A stretch of 64,000 bases of DNA from Actinophytocola gossypii (lineage in GTDB: Bacteria; Actinomycetota; Actinomycetes; Mycobacteriales; Pseudonocardiaceae), in NCBI RefSeq assembly GCF_025165815.1, contig NZ_JAFFZE010000022.1, positions 124,001-188,000 on the forward strand, given 5' to 3'. Under the pieces are notes generated by a model that saw nothing but the letters and a program-made list of their open reading frames with translations, was not told the origin of the DNA and ran no database searches. How positions within the stretch are numbered: position 1 is the first letter of the stretch; every line of letters starts with the position of its first letter. The position numbers and the translations under genes were made by a program. This document shows positions 52,531-60,495 of the stretch, piece after piece.

Positions 52531-52965
52531 TCCGGGTGCTGCTGGCGACGATGAGGCGATGACCGGCGGACCAGGAGATCACGGTGGTCGCCGAGGCGGG
52601 CAACGGTCCACGCGCACCAGCCGGACGTCGCGCTGATGGACATCCGGATCCCAGTGCTGGACGGCTGGCCGCGCACGGGAGCTGCTGATCGCGGTTCGGG
52701 CGGCGGCCGACGGGGCGGCGTATCTGTCGCCGCGGGTGCTGGCGGGGTTGCGGACGTCAGGGTTGAGCGGGCCGGCGGCGGAAGGTCGACGGGTTGACTC
52801 CTCGGGAGCGGGACGTGCTGGCGTTGTCGTGCGGGGACCGTCCAACCAGGAGATCGCGGCGGAGGGACGGGGAAGGCCCACCTGTCGGCGATCCTGCGGG
52901 GGCTGGACGTGCGGAACCGGGTACAGGCCGCGATCACCGCCTACGAGGCCGGGATGACCGAGTAG
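52527..52965 (+). pseudogene. LuxR-type response regulator, frameshifted
   Basis: Starts GTG with VIRVLL, soon hits a stop, and is read in pieces: EITVVAEAGNG, HQPDVALMDIRIPVLDGWP (phosphoacceptor Asp in LMDIRIP), AADGAAYLSPRVLAGL, LTPRERDVLAL (HTH start), NQEIAAE, then LRGLDVRNRVQAAI to AYEAGMTE before TAG. Several frameshifts and small deletions separate them. The GTGA overlap with the kinase remnant shows these were a coupled two-component pair. Confidence 0.85.
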
Positions 52966-53587
52966 ACCGGTACGCGCGGAGGAACGCCCGCACTCCCTCG
53001 ACGACGAGTGGCCGGACGCGCGGGTCCTCGGCGGCGTTCGCGGAGCCGAGTCTGCTGATCGTGACCCCGAACGTCAGCGCGATGAAGTGGTCGGCGGCCA
53101 GGCGCGCGTCGGGGACGTCGAGCAGTCCGGCGCGGGCGAAGGCGGCGAGGCGTTCGCCGATGGCCTCCTCCGGTGCGTCGGTCAGCGGGCGGTCGTCGTG
53201 GTGGGGCAGGTGGCCGGAGCCGGTGCGGTCCAGCCGTTGCAGGGTGGCGTACTCGGTCGAGTCGAGCATGTCGGTCGCGATCCGCATGGAGAACGTGACC
53301 AGAGCCGACTCCAGCTCGGCTGGGTCGGTGACGTCGTGCAGCGTGTCGTCGATGGTGCGCCGGATCGTGCCGAGCACGGACTGGCCTACGGCGTCGAACA
53401 CCGCCTCCAGCAGGGTCTGCTTGTCACCGAAGTAGTCGTAGACGGTCCGCTTGGACACGCCGGCTCGGGCGGCGACCGCGTCGACGCTGGACCGGTCGAA
53501 ACCGTCGGTCAGGAACAGCTCCCGGGCCGCCGTGAGGATGGCGGACCGCTTCTCGGCGGACCCTGCGCGCGTCTTGGCGGTGGACAT
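52934..53587 (-). CDS. TetR family regulator of the MFS-monooxygenase unit
   Basis: A 217-residue TetR protein. The HTH is SSVDAVAARAGVSKRTVYDYFGD with typical VYDYFGDKQTLLEAVF; the C-terminal is the TetR_C_7/AefR-like form (RIATDMLDSTEYATLQRL). Its ATG is 72 bp from the divergent MFS start with a palindrome between them. The 3' end overlaps the decayed response regulator. Confidence 0.93.
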   Translation of the reverse strand: MSTAKTRAGSAEKRSAILTAARELFLTDGFDRSSVDAVAARAGVSKRTVYDYFGDKQTLLEAVFDAVGQSVLGTIRRTIDDTLHDVTDPAELESALVTFSMRIATDMLDSTEYATLQRLDRTGSGHLPHHDDRPLTDAPEEAIGERLAAFARAGLLDVPDARLAADHFIALTFGVTISRLGSANAAEDPRVRPLVVEGVRAFLRAYRSTRSSRPRRR

Positions 53588-53603
53588 TGGCGGATTCTAA
53601 CGG

Positions 53604-53630
53604 AACTACACTGCACCGTGTAGTGTAGTT
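53604..53630. promoter_or_regulatory. TetR operator between TetR and MFS genes
   Basis: AACTACACT at 53604-53612 and AGTGTAGTT at 53622-53630 are perfect inverted repeats around a 9-base spacer, with extra partial symmetry (ACACGGTG) inside. The site is 16 bp upstream of the regulator ATG. Confidence 0.85.
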
Positions 53631-53673
53631 CGCGTGCGGCGGTTCCACTCACCCAACGATGAGAAGGACCTCC

Positions 53674-55068
53674 ATGTCCGAAGTTCTTGTTTCGCCGGTC
53701 CGCACCGGGAGGCGGGCCATCGGTGTTCTCGGGTTCCTGGGGCTCGCCCTCGGCACCCTGCAGTCCGTGGTGGAGCCCGCGCTTCCCCTGCTGCAACGCG
53801 AGCTGGGGATCGGTCCGGCCGAAGGCGCGGCGATCACCATCACCCTGCTCATCACCGGCGCGGTCGTCGCGCCGATCGCGGGCACCCTCGGCGACCGGTA
53901 CGGCGGGAAGCGGGTCCTGCTCGTGCTGATGACCGTGGTCTCCGCCGGAGGCCTGCTCTCCAGCCTGGCGCCGAGCCTGCCGGTGCTGTTGCTCGGCCAG
54001 GTACTGCAGGGCGCGATGGTCGGCGCGCTGCCCCTCTCCTTCATCCTGGTGCGCAAACACCTTCCGCCAGGCCAGACGCAGGTGGCCGTCGGCATCGTCA
54101 GCGGGCTGTTCACGGGCAGCAGCCTGGTCGGCACGCTGATCGCCGGACCGGTCGCGGAGGGACTGTCCCGGCACTGGATGTTCGCGCTGCCGACGATCGC
54201 GGTCATCGCGACGACGGTGCTCGTGTCCCGGGTGCTGCCGGACGACCCGCCGACCCGGTCGGACGTCAGGATCGACTGGCCGGGCGCGGTTCTGCTGAGC
54301 TGCACGTTGCTCGCGCTCATGCTCGGGATCATGACGGTGACCAGTGCCGGCCTGCCGCCGCTCGCGGTCGCCGCCATCACCGTGGTGGTGGCCGCCCTCG
54401 CGGCCGGCTGGGTCGCCGTCGAGCGCCGGGCGACCTCGCCCATGGTCGATCTGCGCATGCTCGCCGCGCCGGCGATGTGGAGTTCGTGCGTGCTCACCCT
54501 GCTCCTGAACGCCAGTGCGGGGATGGCGCTCTTCCTTGTCCCCCAGCTGTTCGCGGTCTCGGGTGACGGGTACGGGTTCGGCGCGAGCACGACCGACATC
54601 GGACTGTTCCTGGTGCCCGCGGCCGTCGCGGGGCTGGTGAGCGGGACCGTCGGCGGGATCGCGGCGCGGCGGTTCGGTCCGCGTGCGGTGGTCGTCGTGG
54701 GTGCCGTGGTCGCGGCGGTCACGCTGATCGCCCTGGCGTCGCGGCATGACGCGGTCTGGCAGCTCGTCGTCGCGAAGGTGCTGATCGCGTTCGTCGCGGG
54801 CGTCACCACCACGGCGTTGCTCGCCAGTACCGCCACCGCCGTCGACTCCGGCGACACCGGCATCGCCACCGGTCTGCTCGTGGTGACCCGGGTGGTCGGC
54901 ATCGCCCTGGGCACGCAGGTCGCCGGCGCGATCCTCGCGGCCGGGACCGATCCGGTGTCGGGTCGGGCGAGCGAACTCGCCTTCGCCACCGCGTTCGGTG
55001 TCGCCGGGGTGGTCGCCGCGCTGGCGCTGGTCGTCGTCCGCTTCATGAAGGAAGGAACCAAGGCATGA
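53674..55068 (+). CDS. MFS drug exporter (DHA2-like)
   Basis: A 464-residue antiporter-like major facilitator with 14 predicted helices: motif A GTLGDRYGGKRVLL, motif C-like VGALPLSFILVRKHLPPG and GTVGGIAARRFGPRA in the second half. Start ATG 53674 has AGAAGGACC just upstream; ATG 53659 gives five extra residues. Its stop overlaps the ATG of the monooxygenase (ATGA). The pair of exporter and modifying enzyme under a TetR repressor looks like a resistance or detoxification unit. Confidence 0.93.
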   Translation: MSEVLVSPVRTGRRAIGVLGFLGLALGTLQSVVEPALPLLQRELGIGPAEGAAITITLLITGAVVAPIAGTLGDRYGGKRVLLVLMTVVSAGGLLSSLAPSLPVLLLGQVLQGAMVGALPLSFILVRKHLPPGQTQVAVGIVSGLFTGSSLVGTLIAGPVAEGLSRHWMFALPTIAVIATTVLVSRVLPDDPPTRSDVRIDWPGAVLLSCTLLALMLGIMTVTSAGLPPLAVAAITVVVAALAAGWVAVERRATSPMVDLRMLAAPAMWSSCVLTLLLNASAGMALFLVPQLFAVSGDGYGFGASTTDIGLFLVPAAVAGLVSGTVGGIAARRFGPRAVVVVGAVVAAVTLIALASRHDAVWQLVVAKVLIAFVAGVTTTALLASTATAVDSGDTGIATGLLVVTRVVGIALGTQVAGAILAAGTDPVSGRASELAFATAFGVAGVVAALALVVVRFMKEGTKA

Positions 55069-56201
55069 CAACGATTCTGATCTCCGGGGCCAGTGTCGCC
55101 GGACCCACGCTGGCGTACTGGCTGCACCGGCACGGGTTCACGGTCACGGTGGTGGAGAAGGCGGACGCGCCGCGGGCCGGTGGCTATCCGATCGACGTGC
55201 GCGGGCCGGCGGTGGACGTGGTGCGGCGGATGGGAATCCTGCCTCGGCTGCGGCACTCGCACATCGACGTGCGGCGGTTCACCTTCCTCGACGCCGCCGG
55301 TGGTGAGGTGGCCTCGGCGCGGCCGCGAGCGGGCGACGGGCAGGATCTCGAGGTGGGTCGCGGGGACCTGACGGGGGCCCTGTACGCGACGGTCCGCGAC
55401 GACGTGGAGTTCCTGTTCGGCGACTCCGTCGACACGCTCGACCAGTCCGCGCACGGGGTGGACGTCACCTTCCGCGGCGGCACTCAGCGCACGTTCGACC
55501 TGGTGGTGGGTGCGGACGGGATGCACTCCAGGACCAGGAGGCTCGTCTTCGGTCCGGAGGAGCGGTTCCACCGCTATCTCGGCTACTGCTTCGCGGTGTC
55601 CACCGTGCCGAACACGTTCGGGCTCGCGCACGAGGCCATGATCTGGAACACGCCGGGCCGAGCGGCGGCGCTGTACGCGACGGGCGGGGTGGACGACGAG
55701 CTGCACGCGTTCCTGAACTTCCACCGGCCGGAACCGCCGGTGGATGTGCTGGACCTGGTGGCCGCGGTGTTCGCCGACGCGGGTTGGGAGGTTCCCGGCA
55801 TCGTCAAGGCGATGCACGGGGCCGATGACCTGTTCCACGACACGGCGGGCCAGATCCGGATGCCGGCGTGGTCGAGCGGTCGGGTCGCGCTCGTCGGGGA
55901 CGCGGCGTACGCGCCCTCGTTCCTGACCGGGCAGGGCACCAGCCTCGCGCTCGTCGGCGCCTTCATGCTCGCCGACGCCCTGGCCAGGAACCGGAGCCAT
56001 GTCGAGGCGTTCGCGGCCTACGAACGGGACACGCGGGACTTCGTCGCCGTGAACCAGGCGTTGGTCGACAACGGAGCGGCCGCGCTCTTTCCCACGACGG
56101 CGCACGCCCTGGAGCAACGCAACGCGCGATTGCGGGACCTGGTCGCCATGCCGGCGGCGACGCAACCGGCGCACACCGCGCTGACGCTGCCGGTGTCCTA
56201 G
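55065..56201 (+). CDS. FAD-dependent monooxygenase (TetX/PHBH type)
   Basis: A 378-residue flavoprotein aromatic hydroxylase. The N-terminal FAD fold has ILISGASVAGPTLAYWLHRH, the modified G-x-S-x-A-G-P form common in TetX and RebC-like enzymes; DLVVGADGMHSRTRRLVFG is the DG motif and VALVGDAAYAPSFLTGQGTS the GD motif. Such enzymes inactivate drugs (TetX, Rox) or tailor natural products. Coupled to the MFS gene. Stop overlaps the stop of the convergent TetR gene by four bases. Confidence 0.94.
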   Translation: MTTILISGASVAGPTLAYWLHRHGFTVTVVEKADAPRAGGYPIDVRGPAVDVVRRMGILPRLRHSHIDVRRFTFLDAAGGEVASARPRAGDGQDLEVGRGDLTGALYATVRDDVEFLFGDSVDTLDQSAHGVDVTFRGGTQRTFDLVVGADGMHSRTRRLVFGPEERFHRYLGYCFAVSTVPNTFGLAHEAMIWNTPGRAAALYATGGVDDELHAFLNFHRPEPPVDVLDLVAAVFADAGWEVPGIVKAMHGADDLFHDTAGQIRMPAWSSGRVALVGDAAYAPSFLTGQGTSLALVGAFMLADALARNRSHVEAFAAYERDTRDFVAVNQALVDNGAAALFPTTAHALEQRNARLRDLVAMPAATQPAHTALTLPVS

Positions 56202-56761
56202 TCGGCTCTGTTCCGGTAGCGGAGGATGCCCTCGACGCCGAGGAGGAAGGTTTCGCGGACCGGGGCCGGGTCGGTGAGGCAGCCCGCCGCCATGGCGCCG
56301 TCCCGGAGCATGACGAAGTGCCGCGCGGCGGGCTCGGGCGCGGTCTCCCCGGTCTCGGCCAGCAGTTCGGTGACGGTGTCCAGGAACCACTGGCGGTGGG
56401 CGAGGACGGCCTGGTGCACGGGGTGTGCGGGGTCGGGGTACTCGGCGGCGGCGTTGAGGAACGCGCAGCCGCGGAACCCGGGCGACTGGATGTCCTGGGC
56501 GATCGTCTCGGCGACCGCCCGGACGGTGTCGGTCGGGGAGAGACCGGCCGCGCGGGCGGCCTCCACCTTGGCGCGGATCATGTCGTCCGCCGCGGTCAGG
56601 TAGGCGACGACGAGGTCGTCCTTGCTCGGGAAGTGCCGGTACAGGGTCGCGCGGGTGACGGCCGCCTCGGAGACGATCCGGTCGATGCCGACGGAGTGGA
56701 GTCCCTCGGTGTAGAACAGTTTGCTCGCCGTGCCGAGCAGGCGGGTGCGTGCTTCGGACAC
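56198..56761 (-). CDS. TetR family regulator (AcrR-like)
   Basis: A 187-residue TetR protein. HTH HSVGIDRIVSEAAVTRATLY and RHFPSKDDLVVAYLTAADD, TetR_C ligand part with FRGCAFLNAAAEYPDP (the common FRGC motif). GTG 56761 follows GGGAGG. Divergent from the DUF308-like gene with two related inverted repeats between them. Confidence 0.93.
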   Translation of the reverse strand: MSEARTRLLGTASKLFYTEGLHSVGIDRIVSEAAVTRATLYRHFPSKDDLVVAYLTAADDMIRAKVEAARAAGLSPTDTVRAVAETIAQDIQSPGFRGCAFLNAAAEYPDPAHPVHQAVLAHRQWFLDTVTELLAETGETAPEPAARHFVMLRDGAMAAGCLTDPAPVRETFLLGVEGILRYRNRAD

Positions 56762-56796
56762 CTTCGCCTCCCTTCGTTGTGACCACGGTAGCAGAT

Positions 56797-56844
56797 AGAA
56801 CGTTCGGTCTTGACAGATGCTCGTCGGGCTAGAACGATCGTTCT
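56797..56844. promoter_or_regulatory. TetR operators upstream of the DUF308-like gene
   Basis: AGAACGATCGTTCT at 56831-56844 is a perfect 14-bp palindrome; AGAACGTTCGGTCT at 56797-56810 is an imperfect copy 34 bp upstream. Both are between the divergent start codons. Confidence 0.83.
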
Positions 56845-56874
56845 GTCTACACGGTTGTCCCTGAAGGAGGAACC

Positions 56875-57411
56875 ATGAGCACCACCACCGTTCCGGCCGC
56901 CGGCGTCTCGTCACCCCTGCGGCGGTTGTACTTCGTGCGGTTCGCGTTCGCGCTCGTCTGGGCGGGGTTGCTGTTCGCGACCGCGTCGAGCCTCGGGCCG
57001 GTCGGCGTCACGCTGCTGGTGCTGTATCCGGTGTTCGATCTGGGCGCGGCGATCGTGGATGCCCGGTCGTCGAGCGGGACCAGGCCGGTCTCGCTGCTGT
57101 ACGTGAACGTCGCGATCAGCCTGCTCGCCGCCGCCGGTCTGGCCGTCGCCGCGTCGTCCGGGATCCCCGCTGTCCTGCGGGTGTGGGGCGCCTGGGCGAT
57201 CGTGTCGGGTCTCGTCCAGCTCGGCGTCGGTGTCGTCCGCCGCGGTCTCGGCGGGCAGTGGCCGATGATCGCCAGTGGCGGGCTCTCCGCGGTGGTCGGG
57301 GGGACGTTCATCGCGCAGGCCGCCGCGGCCGGTCCGTCACTGACGAACGTGGCCGGCTACGCGGCGGTCGGCGGCGTGTTCTTCCTCGTCTCGGCGCTGC
57401 GGCAGGGTTAG
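56875..57411 (+). CDS. DUF308-like membrane protein
   Basis: A 178-residue protein with five or six membrane helices (for example FVRFAFALVWAGLLFATASS and LRVWGAWAIVSGLVQLGVGV), in the HdeD/DUF308 style of paired helices with VWGAWAI-x-S-G-x2-Q. Probably controlled by the divergent TetR regulator. The ATG follows GAAGGAGGAACC. Function unknown; HdeD of E. coli is an acid-resistance membrane protein. Confidence 0.8.
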   Translation: MSTTTVPAAGVSSPLRRLYFVRFAFALVWAGLLFATASSLGPVGVTLLVLYPVFDLGAAIVDARSSSGTRPVSLLYVNVAISLLAAAGLAVAASSGIPAVLRVWGAWAIVSGLVQLGVGVVRRGLGGQWPMIASGGLSAVVGGTFIAQAAAAGPSLTNVAGYAAVGGVFFLVSALRQG

Positions 57412-58241
57412 GAGCGGAGGAAGTCCAGGATCGGCTGGGTCTGGCCCAGGATGGAGTGCGCCACGTCGGGCAGCAGGGTGACGGTCGCGTGCGGGACGGC
57501 GTGGTTCATGCGCCGGACCGTGCCGAAGGAGTCGAACATGGCGTCCCGTCCGCCGACGATCACCAGGACCGGCATGGTCAGCTTCCGGAGGGCGTCGTCG
57601 GGGAAGACGGGCAGGCGGTCCTGACGGGGCTGGAAGTGCGTGAAGATCAGCGCGAGGTACTCCATGACGTCCGGTGTCGCGGTGGAGTCCACGCCGGCGA
57701 CCGCCTGGATCGAGCGGCGGACGCCCCACTGGCCGAACGGCTTGTACAGCAGGGCCTTGAGGAGGAACCCGACCTTCTGGCGGCCGACGCCACCCGGGCA
57801 CAGCAGGGCGAGCCGCTCGACGCGGTCGGGGCGTCGGGTGGTGTAGTCGAGCGCGAGCCAGCCGCCGAGGGAGACGCCGGTGATCGCGACACGGTCGAGG
57901 TCGAGGTGGTCCAGGACGTCGTCGAGCCAGTGGGCGTAGGCGGCGGAGTCCAGCGGAGGGCGGGACGGGGCGGAGAGTCCTGGTTCGCCGATCACGTCGA
58001 CGGCGTGCACGCGGAAGTGCTTCGACCAGGTGGCGATGTCGCCCATCCACATGATGGCGTTGGAACCCGCGCCGTGGAGGAGCACGAGGGGTGGTGCGTC
58101 CTCGGGGCCGGACGCGAGGACGAAGGTCTCGCCCTCGCGGGTGGGTATCCGGAGGTGCTCGGCGGGGACGGGCCAGCTCGCGAGGGTCTGCTCGTAGCGG
58201 TGCCGGATCTCGTTGGCGCCCGCCTCGGTCTTGTAGATCAT
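57408..58241 (-). CDS. Alpha/beta hydrolase
   Basis: A 277-residue hydrolase: oxyanion LLHGAGSNAIMW, nucleophile elbow ITGVSLGGWLAL (Ser), acid in VIVGGRDAMFD and catalytic His in LPDVAHSILGQ. No signal peptide. A carboxylesterase-type enzyme for an unknown small ester. The ATG overlaps the stop of the HTH gene (ATGA), and its stop overlaps the DUF308-like stop by four bases. Confidence 0.93.
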   Translation of the reverse strand: MIYKTEAGANEIRHRYEQTLASWPVPAEHLRIPTREGETFVLASGPEDAPPLVLLHGAGSNAIMWMGDIATWSKHFRVHAVDVIGEPGLSAPSRPPLDSAAYAHWLDDVLDHLDLDRVAITGVSLGGWLALDYTTRRPDRVERLALLCPGGVGRQKVGFLLKALLYKPFGQWGVRRSIQAVAGVDSTATPDVMEYLALIFTHFQPRQDRLPVFPDDALRKLTMPVLVIVGGRDAMFDSFGTVRRMNHAVPHATVTLLPDVAHSILGQTQPILDFLRS

Positions 58242-58654
58242 TCCAGTACCGCCTGCATGAGTTCGAGGAGCTGTCGGGTGTCGGCGAGCCCGCCGACGAC
58301 GATGACTTTCAGGTGCGCCCTTTCCTCGTCGTAGACGGTTTTCACGTGCAGCGGCTGCTCGGCGGGGTGGGTGCGCACGGCGGTGAGCAGGGTGCTGACG
58401 CGGTGCGCGGTCCCGGGATCGACCGCACCGATCTCGACGATGCTCGATATGTCGACATGGCGGTGCCGGACGACCTCGGGCGGGTCCGCCAGCGGGGCGC
58501 CGACGAAGGCCTCGAGGTCGTCCCGCGAGATCCGGTACTGCTTCCCGATGCGGACCGCCCGCAGCCGGCCGTCGCGGAGGTAGCCGCGGACGGTGCGTAC
58601 GTGCAGTCCGAGCTGCTCGGCGACCTCCTCCGCCGAGTAGAGCTGCTTGGTCAT
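58238..58654 (-). CDS. Excisionase/MerR-like HTH DNA-binding protein
   Basis: A 138-residue regulator. Residues 5-50 form the winged helix of the excisionase family (LYSAEEVAEQLGLHVRTVRG and LRAVRIGKQYRISRDDLEAF); the C-terminal 85 residues (DISSIVEIGAVDPGTAHRVS, HLKVIVVGGLADTRQLL) make a small alpha/beta ligand-like domain. Not a phage excisionase, since it lacks a phage context. It is coupled to the alpha/beta hydrolase gene and probably regulates that operon. Confidence 0.88.
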   Translation of the reverse strand: MTKQLYSAEEVAEQLGLHVRTVRGYLRDGRLRAVRIGKQYRISRDDLEAFVGAPLADPPEVVRHRHVDISSIVEIGAVDPGTAHRVSTLLTAVRTHPAEQPLHVKTVYDEERAHLKVIVVGGLADTRQLLELMQAVLE

Positions 58655-58728
58655 GTCGTTACCCTAACGACTGTGCTGTTCGTCGGTACAGGTATTTTTA
58701 GGTAACGACAGGGAGTGAGGGGGCGCGG

Positions 58729-59265
58729 TTGTCGCACCACCATGGCGTCGTGACGCTTCCAGCTGACGTTGTCCAGCGACCGGGCAACCTGCCGCGGTAC
58801 TGCTCGCGGCACGGGCTGCCGGCTGTTCGGCGAGTGGATTTCGCGCTGCAGTCCGCGGTTCGGATCGAGGGCAGCCGGTTCCGTGCGGTGGGTGGTTCCG
58901 GGGCCCTCGGCATGGCCGACCGGCTCGGCCAGCACGGCAAGAAGGTTCGGGTCGTCCACGTGCGGAGCTGGCCGCTGTGCGGTAGGTGCAACCGCACCAG
59001 GGTCGGCTGGTTGACGCTCGCGGCGATCATGTTCTTCGGGGGGCTGACCGCGTTTGTCGGCTCGTTGATCGTGGGGATCGTGGTCGACGGCGCGCAGGTG
59101 CTGGCGGCCGTGGCGGTGGGCGGGTTCGTCCTGCTTCCGCTGGCCGCCTTTCCGTTCGCTCGCGGCGGTCTAGCCCGGATCGTCGGCGCGCGAACGTCTC
59201 CTGACGGCGCGACGGTCCTCGTCGAGAACCCGAGCCAGGCGTTTCTCGCCGGACTTCCGCGGTAG
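58729..59265 (+). CDS. Hypothetical membrane protein
   Basis: A 178-residue protein. The first 85 residues are Arg/His-rich with LPRYCSRHGLPAVRRVDF and CGRCNRTRV (possible metal-binding Cys/His); two membrane helices follow (WLTLAAIMFFGGLTAFVGSL and LAAVAVGGFVLLPLAAFPFA). The TTG start has GGGAGTGAGGGGG upstream; GTG 58750 is possible. Family not recognised. Confidence 0.65.
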   Translation: MSHHHGVVTLPADVVQRPGNLPRYCSRHGLPAVRRVDFALQSAVRIEGSRFRAVGGSGALGMADRLGQHGKKVRVVHVRSWPLCGRCNRTRVGWLTLAAIMFFGGLTAFVGSLIVGIVVDGAQVLAAVAVGGFVLLPLAAFPFARGGLARIVGARTSPDGATVLVENPSQAFLAGLPR

Positions 59266-59348
59266 ATCTCGGAGACCTGGCTTGCGCCAGGCGCGACGAC
59301 TAGCCGTACTGGCCCGAGACGTTGCGTGAAACCCGGATTTCGTTGATG

Positions 59349-59963
59349 TCAGCCGGCTTGGGCGATTCCTTTAAGGACGGTGTCGAGCATTCTGTCGAAC
59401 TCCTCGGTGGAGCCGAAGTCGGTGAGGTTCGGGGCCAGGGCGGTCATCGTCGGGTGGGTTCTGGGGTCGAAATCGGGTACGGGGGTGGCGTCTTCCCTGG
59501 TGCGGGCCAGGAGGTGGCCGTTGAGGAAGCCGAACAGGATCGAGGGGGTGTCGGCGACCACCTGGTCGGGGATGCCGGCCTCGCGCATCGCGGTGGTGAG
59601 GTGTTCCAGGGCGGCGAGGGCCACGGGTGAGGTTTGGGCTCGGGTGGCCAACAACGGGAACACGCGGGGGTGGCGGTAGGCCATCTCGCGGTAGCCGTGG
59701 GCGGTGTGGCGGGCGATCGCGACCCAGTCGGCCGAGCTGGCGTCGACCGTCACCTCGGCCAGGACGGACTCGGACACCGCGTCGAGGAGCGCCGCCTTGC
59801 CCTTGATGTGGTGGTAGATCGACATCGGGTCGACGCCCAGGTCGTCGGCCAGCCGCCGGACGCCGAAGCGGTCCAGGCCGTCGCGGTCGATCAGGGTCAC
59901 GGCGGTGGTGGTGATGCGGGCGCGGTCCAGGCCCGCGGCGGTGCCTCGTGTGCGTCTGGCCAC
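59349..59963 (-). CDS. TetR family regulator (TetR_C class 1)
   Basis: A 204-residue TetR protein of the true TetR-like group: LDRFGVRRLADDLGVDPMSI and YHHIKGKAALLDAV form the HTH; the end (FGSTEEFDRMLDTVLKGIAQ) is the TetR_C_1 pattern. The GTG start is divergent from the 60043 membrane protein gene across paired inverted repeats. Confidence 0.93.
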   Translation of the reverse strand: MARRTRGTAAGLDRARITTTAVTLIDRDGLDRFGVRRLADDLGVDPMSIYHHIKGKAALLDAVSESVLAEVTVDASSADWVAIARHTAHGYREMAYRHPRVFPLLATRAQTSPVALAALEHLTTAMREAGIPDQVVADTPSILFGFLNGHLLARTREDATPVPDFDPRTHPTMTALAPNLTDFGSTEEFDRMLDTVLKGIAQAG

Positions 59964-59987
59964 GTCCGCTCCTTCCGGGTGGCAAAT

Positions 59988-60024
59988 CTACGCCGTAGAA
60001 ACTACCGTTCATTCTACGTTGTAG
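59988..60024. promoter_or_regulatory. TetR operators upstream of the 60-kb membrane gene
   Basis: CTACGCCGTAG at 59988-59998 and CTACGTTGTAG at 60014-60024 are two short inverted repeats 26 bp apart, between the divergent start codons, typical of paired TetR sites. Confidence 0.8.
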
Positions 60025-60042
60025 GTTTCAGGAGGGGTGGAC

Positions 60043-60489
60043 ATGACCACGACCAGTGAGCGCGTTCGGCCGACGGCGATGTACGTCGGGCTGGGGTTGA
60101 CGATCCTTGCCACGCTCGTGCCGGTGCTCGACATCGCGACGGTCGACACGCTTGCCGGGCACGTGCGGGACGCTTATCCGGACTGGGGCGCGGACGACGT
60201 GCGGAAGGACCGGGACGCGATCGCGATCTACCTCGTCGGCACCGGAGCGCTGGGGATCGTGCTGTGGGTGCTGACGATCCGCGCGTTCACGGGCGGCAGG
60301 CGGTGGGCGCGGGCGGCGATGACGGCCGCTTGTGGGGCCGGACTTCTCGTGGCGTTGACGAATCTGAGCCTCGGCGGTGACCACTACGACGTCGTCGTGC
60401 CGTACGGGTACGGGGTGCTGACGTTGCTCCCCTGCCTCGCCGGGCTGGTCGCCGTCGTGTCGGTGTGGCGGCCGGCCCGGCGGGCATGA
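60043..60489 (+). CDS. Small four-helix membrane protein
   Basis: A 148-residue integral membrane protein with helices at about residues 14-32, 61-81, 89-107 and 122-142 (for example AMYVGLGLTILATLVPVLDI). The first loop has YPDWGADDVRKDRDAIA. AGGAGGGG precedes the ATG. Probably the target of the divergent TetR regulator. Function unknown; the family is common beside TetR genes in actinomycetes. Confidence 0.8.
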   Translation: MTTTSERVRPTAMYVGLGLTILATLVPVLDIATVDTLAGHVRDAYPDWGADDVRKDRDAIAIYLVGTGALGIVLWVLTIRAFTGGRRWARAAMTAACGAGLLVALTNLSLGGDHYDVVVPYGYGVLTLLPCLAGLVAVVSVWRPARRA

Positions 60490-60495
60490 CCGCGG

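Noticed and set aside
53659-53673. The earlier MFS start at 53659.
   Set aside because: The AGAAGGA ribosome site lies inside this extension and fits the ATG at 53674 much better.
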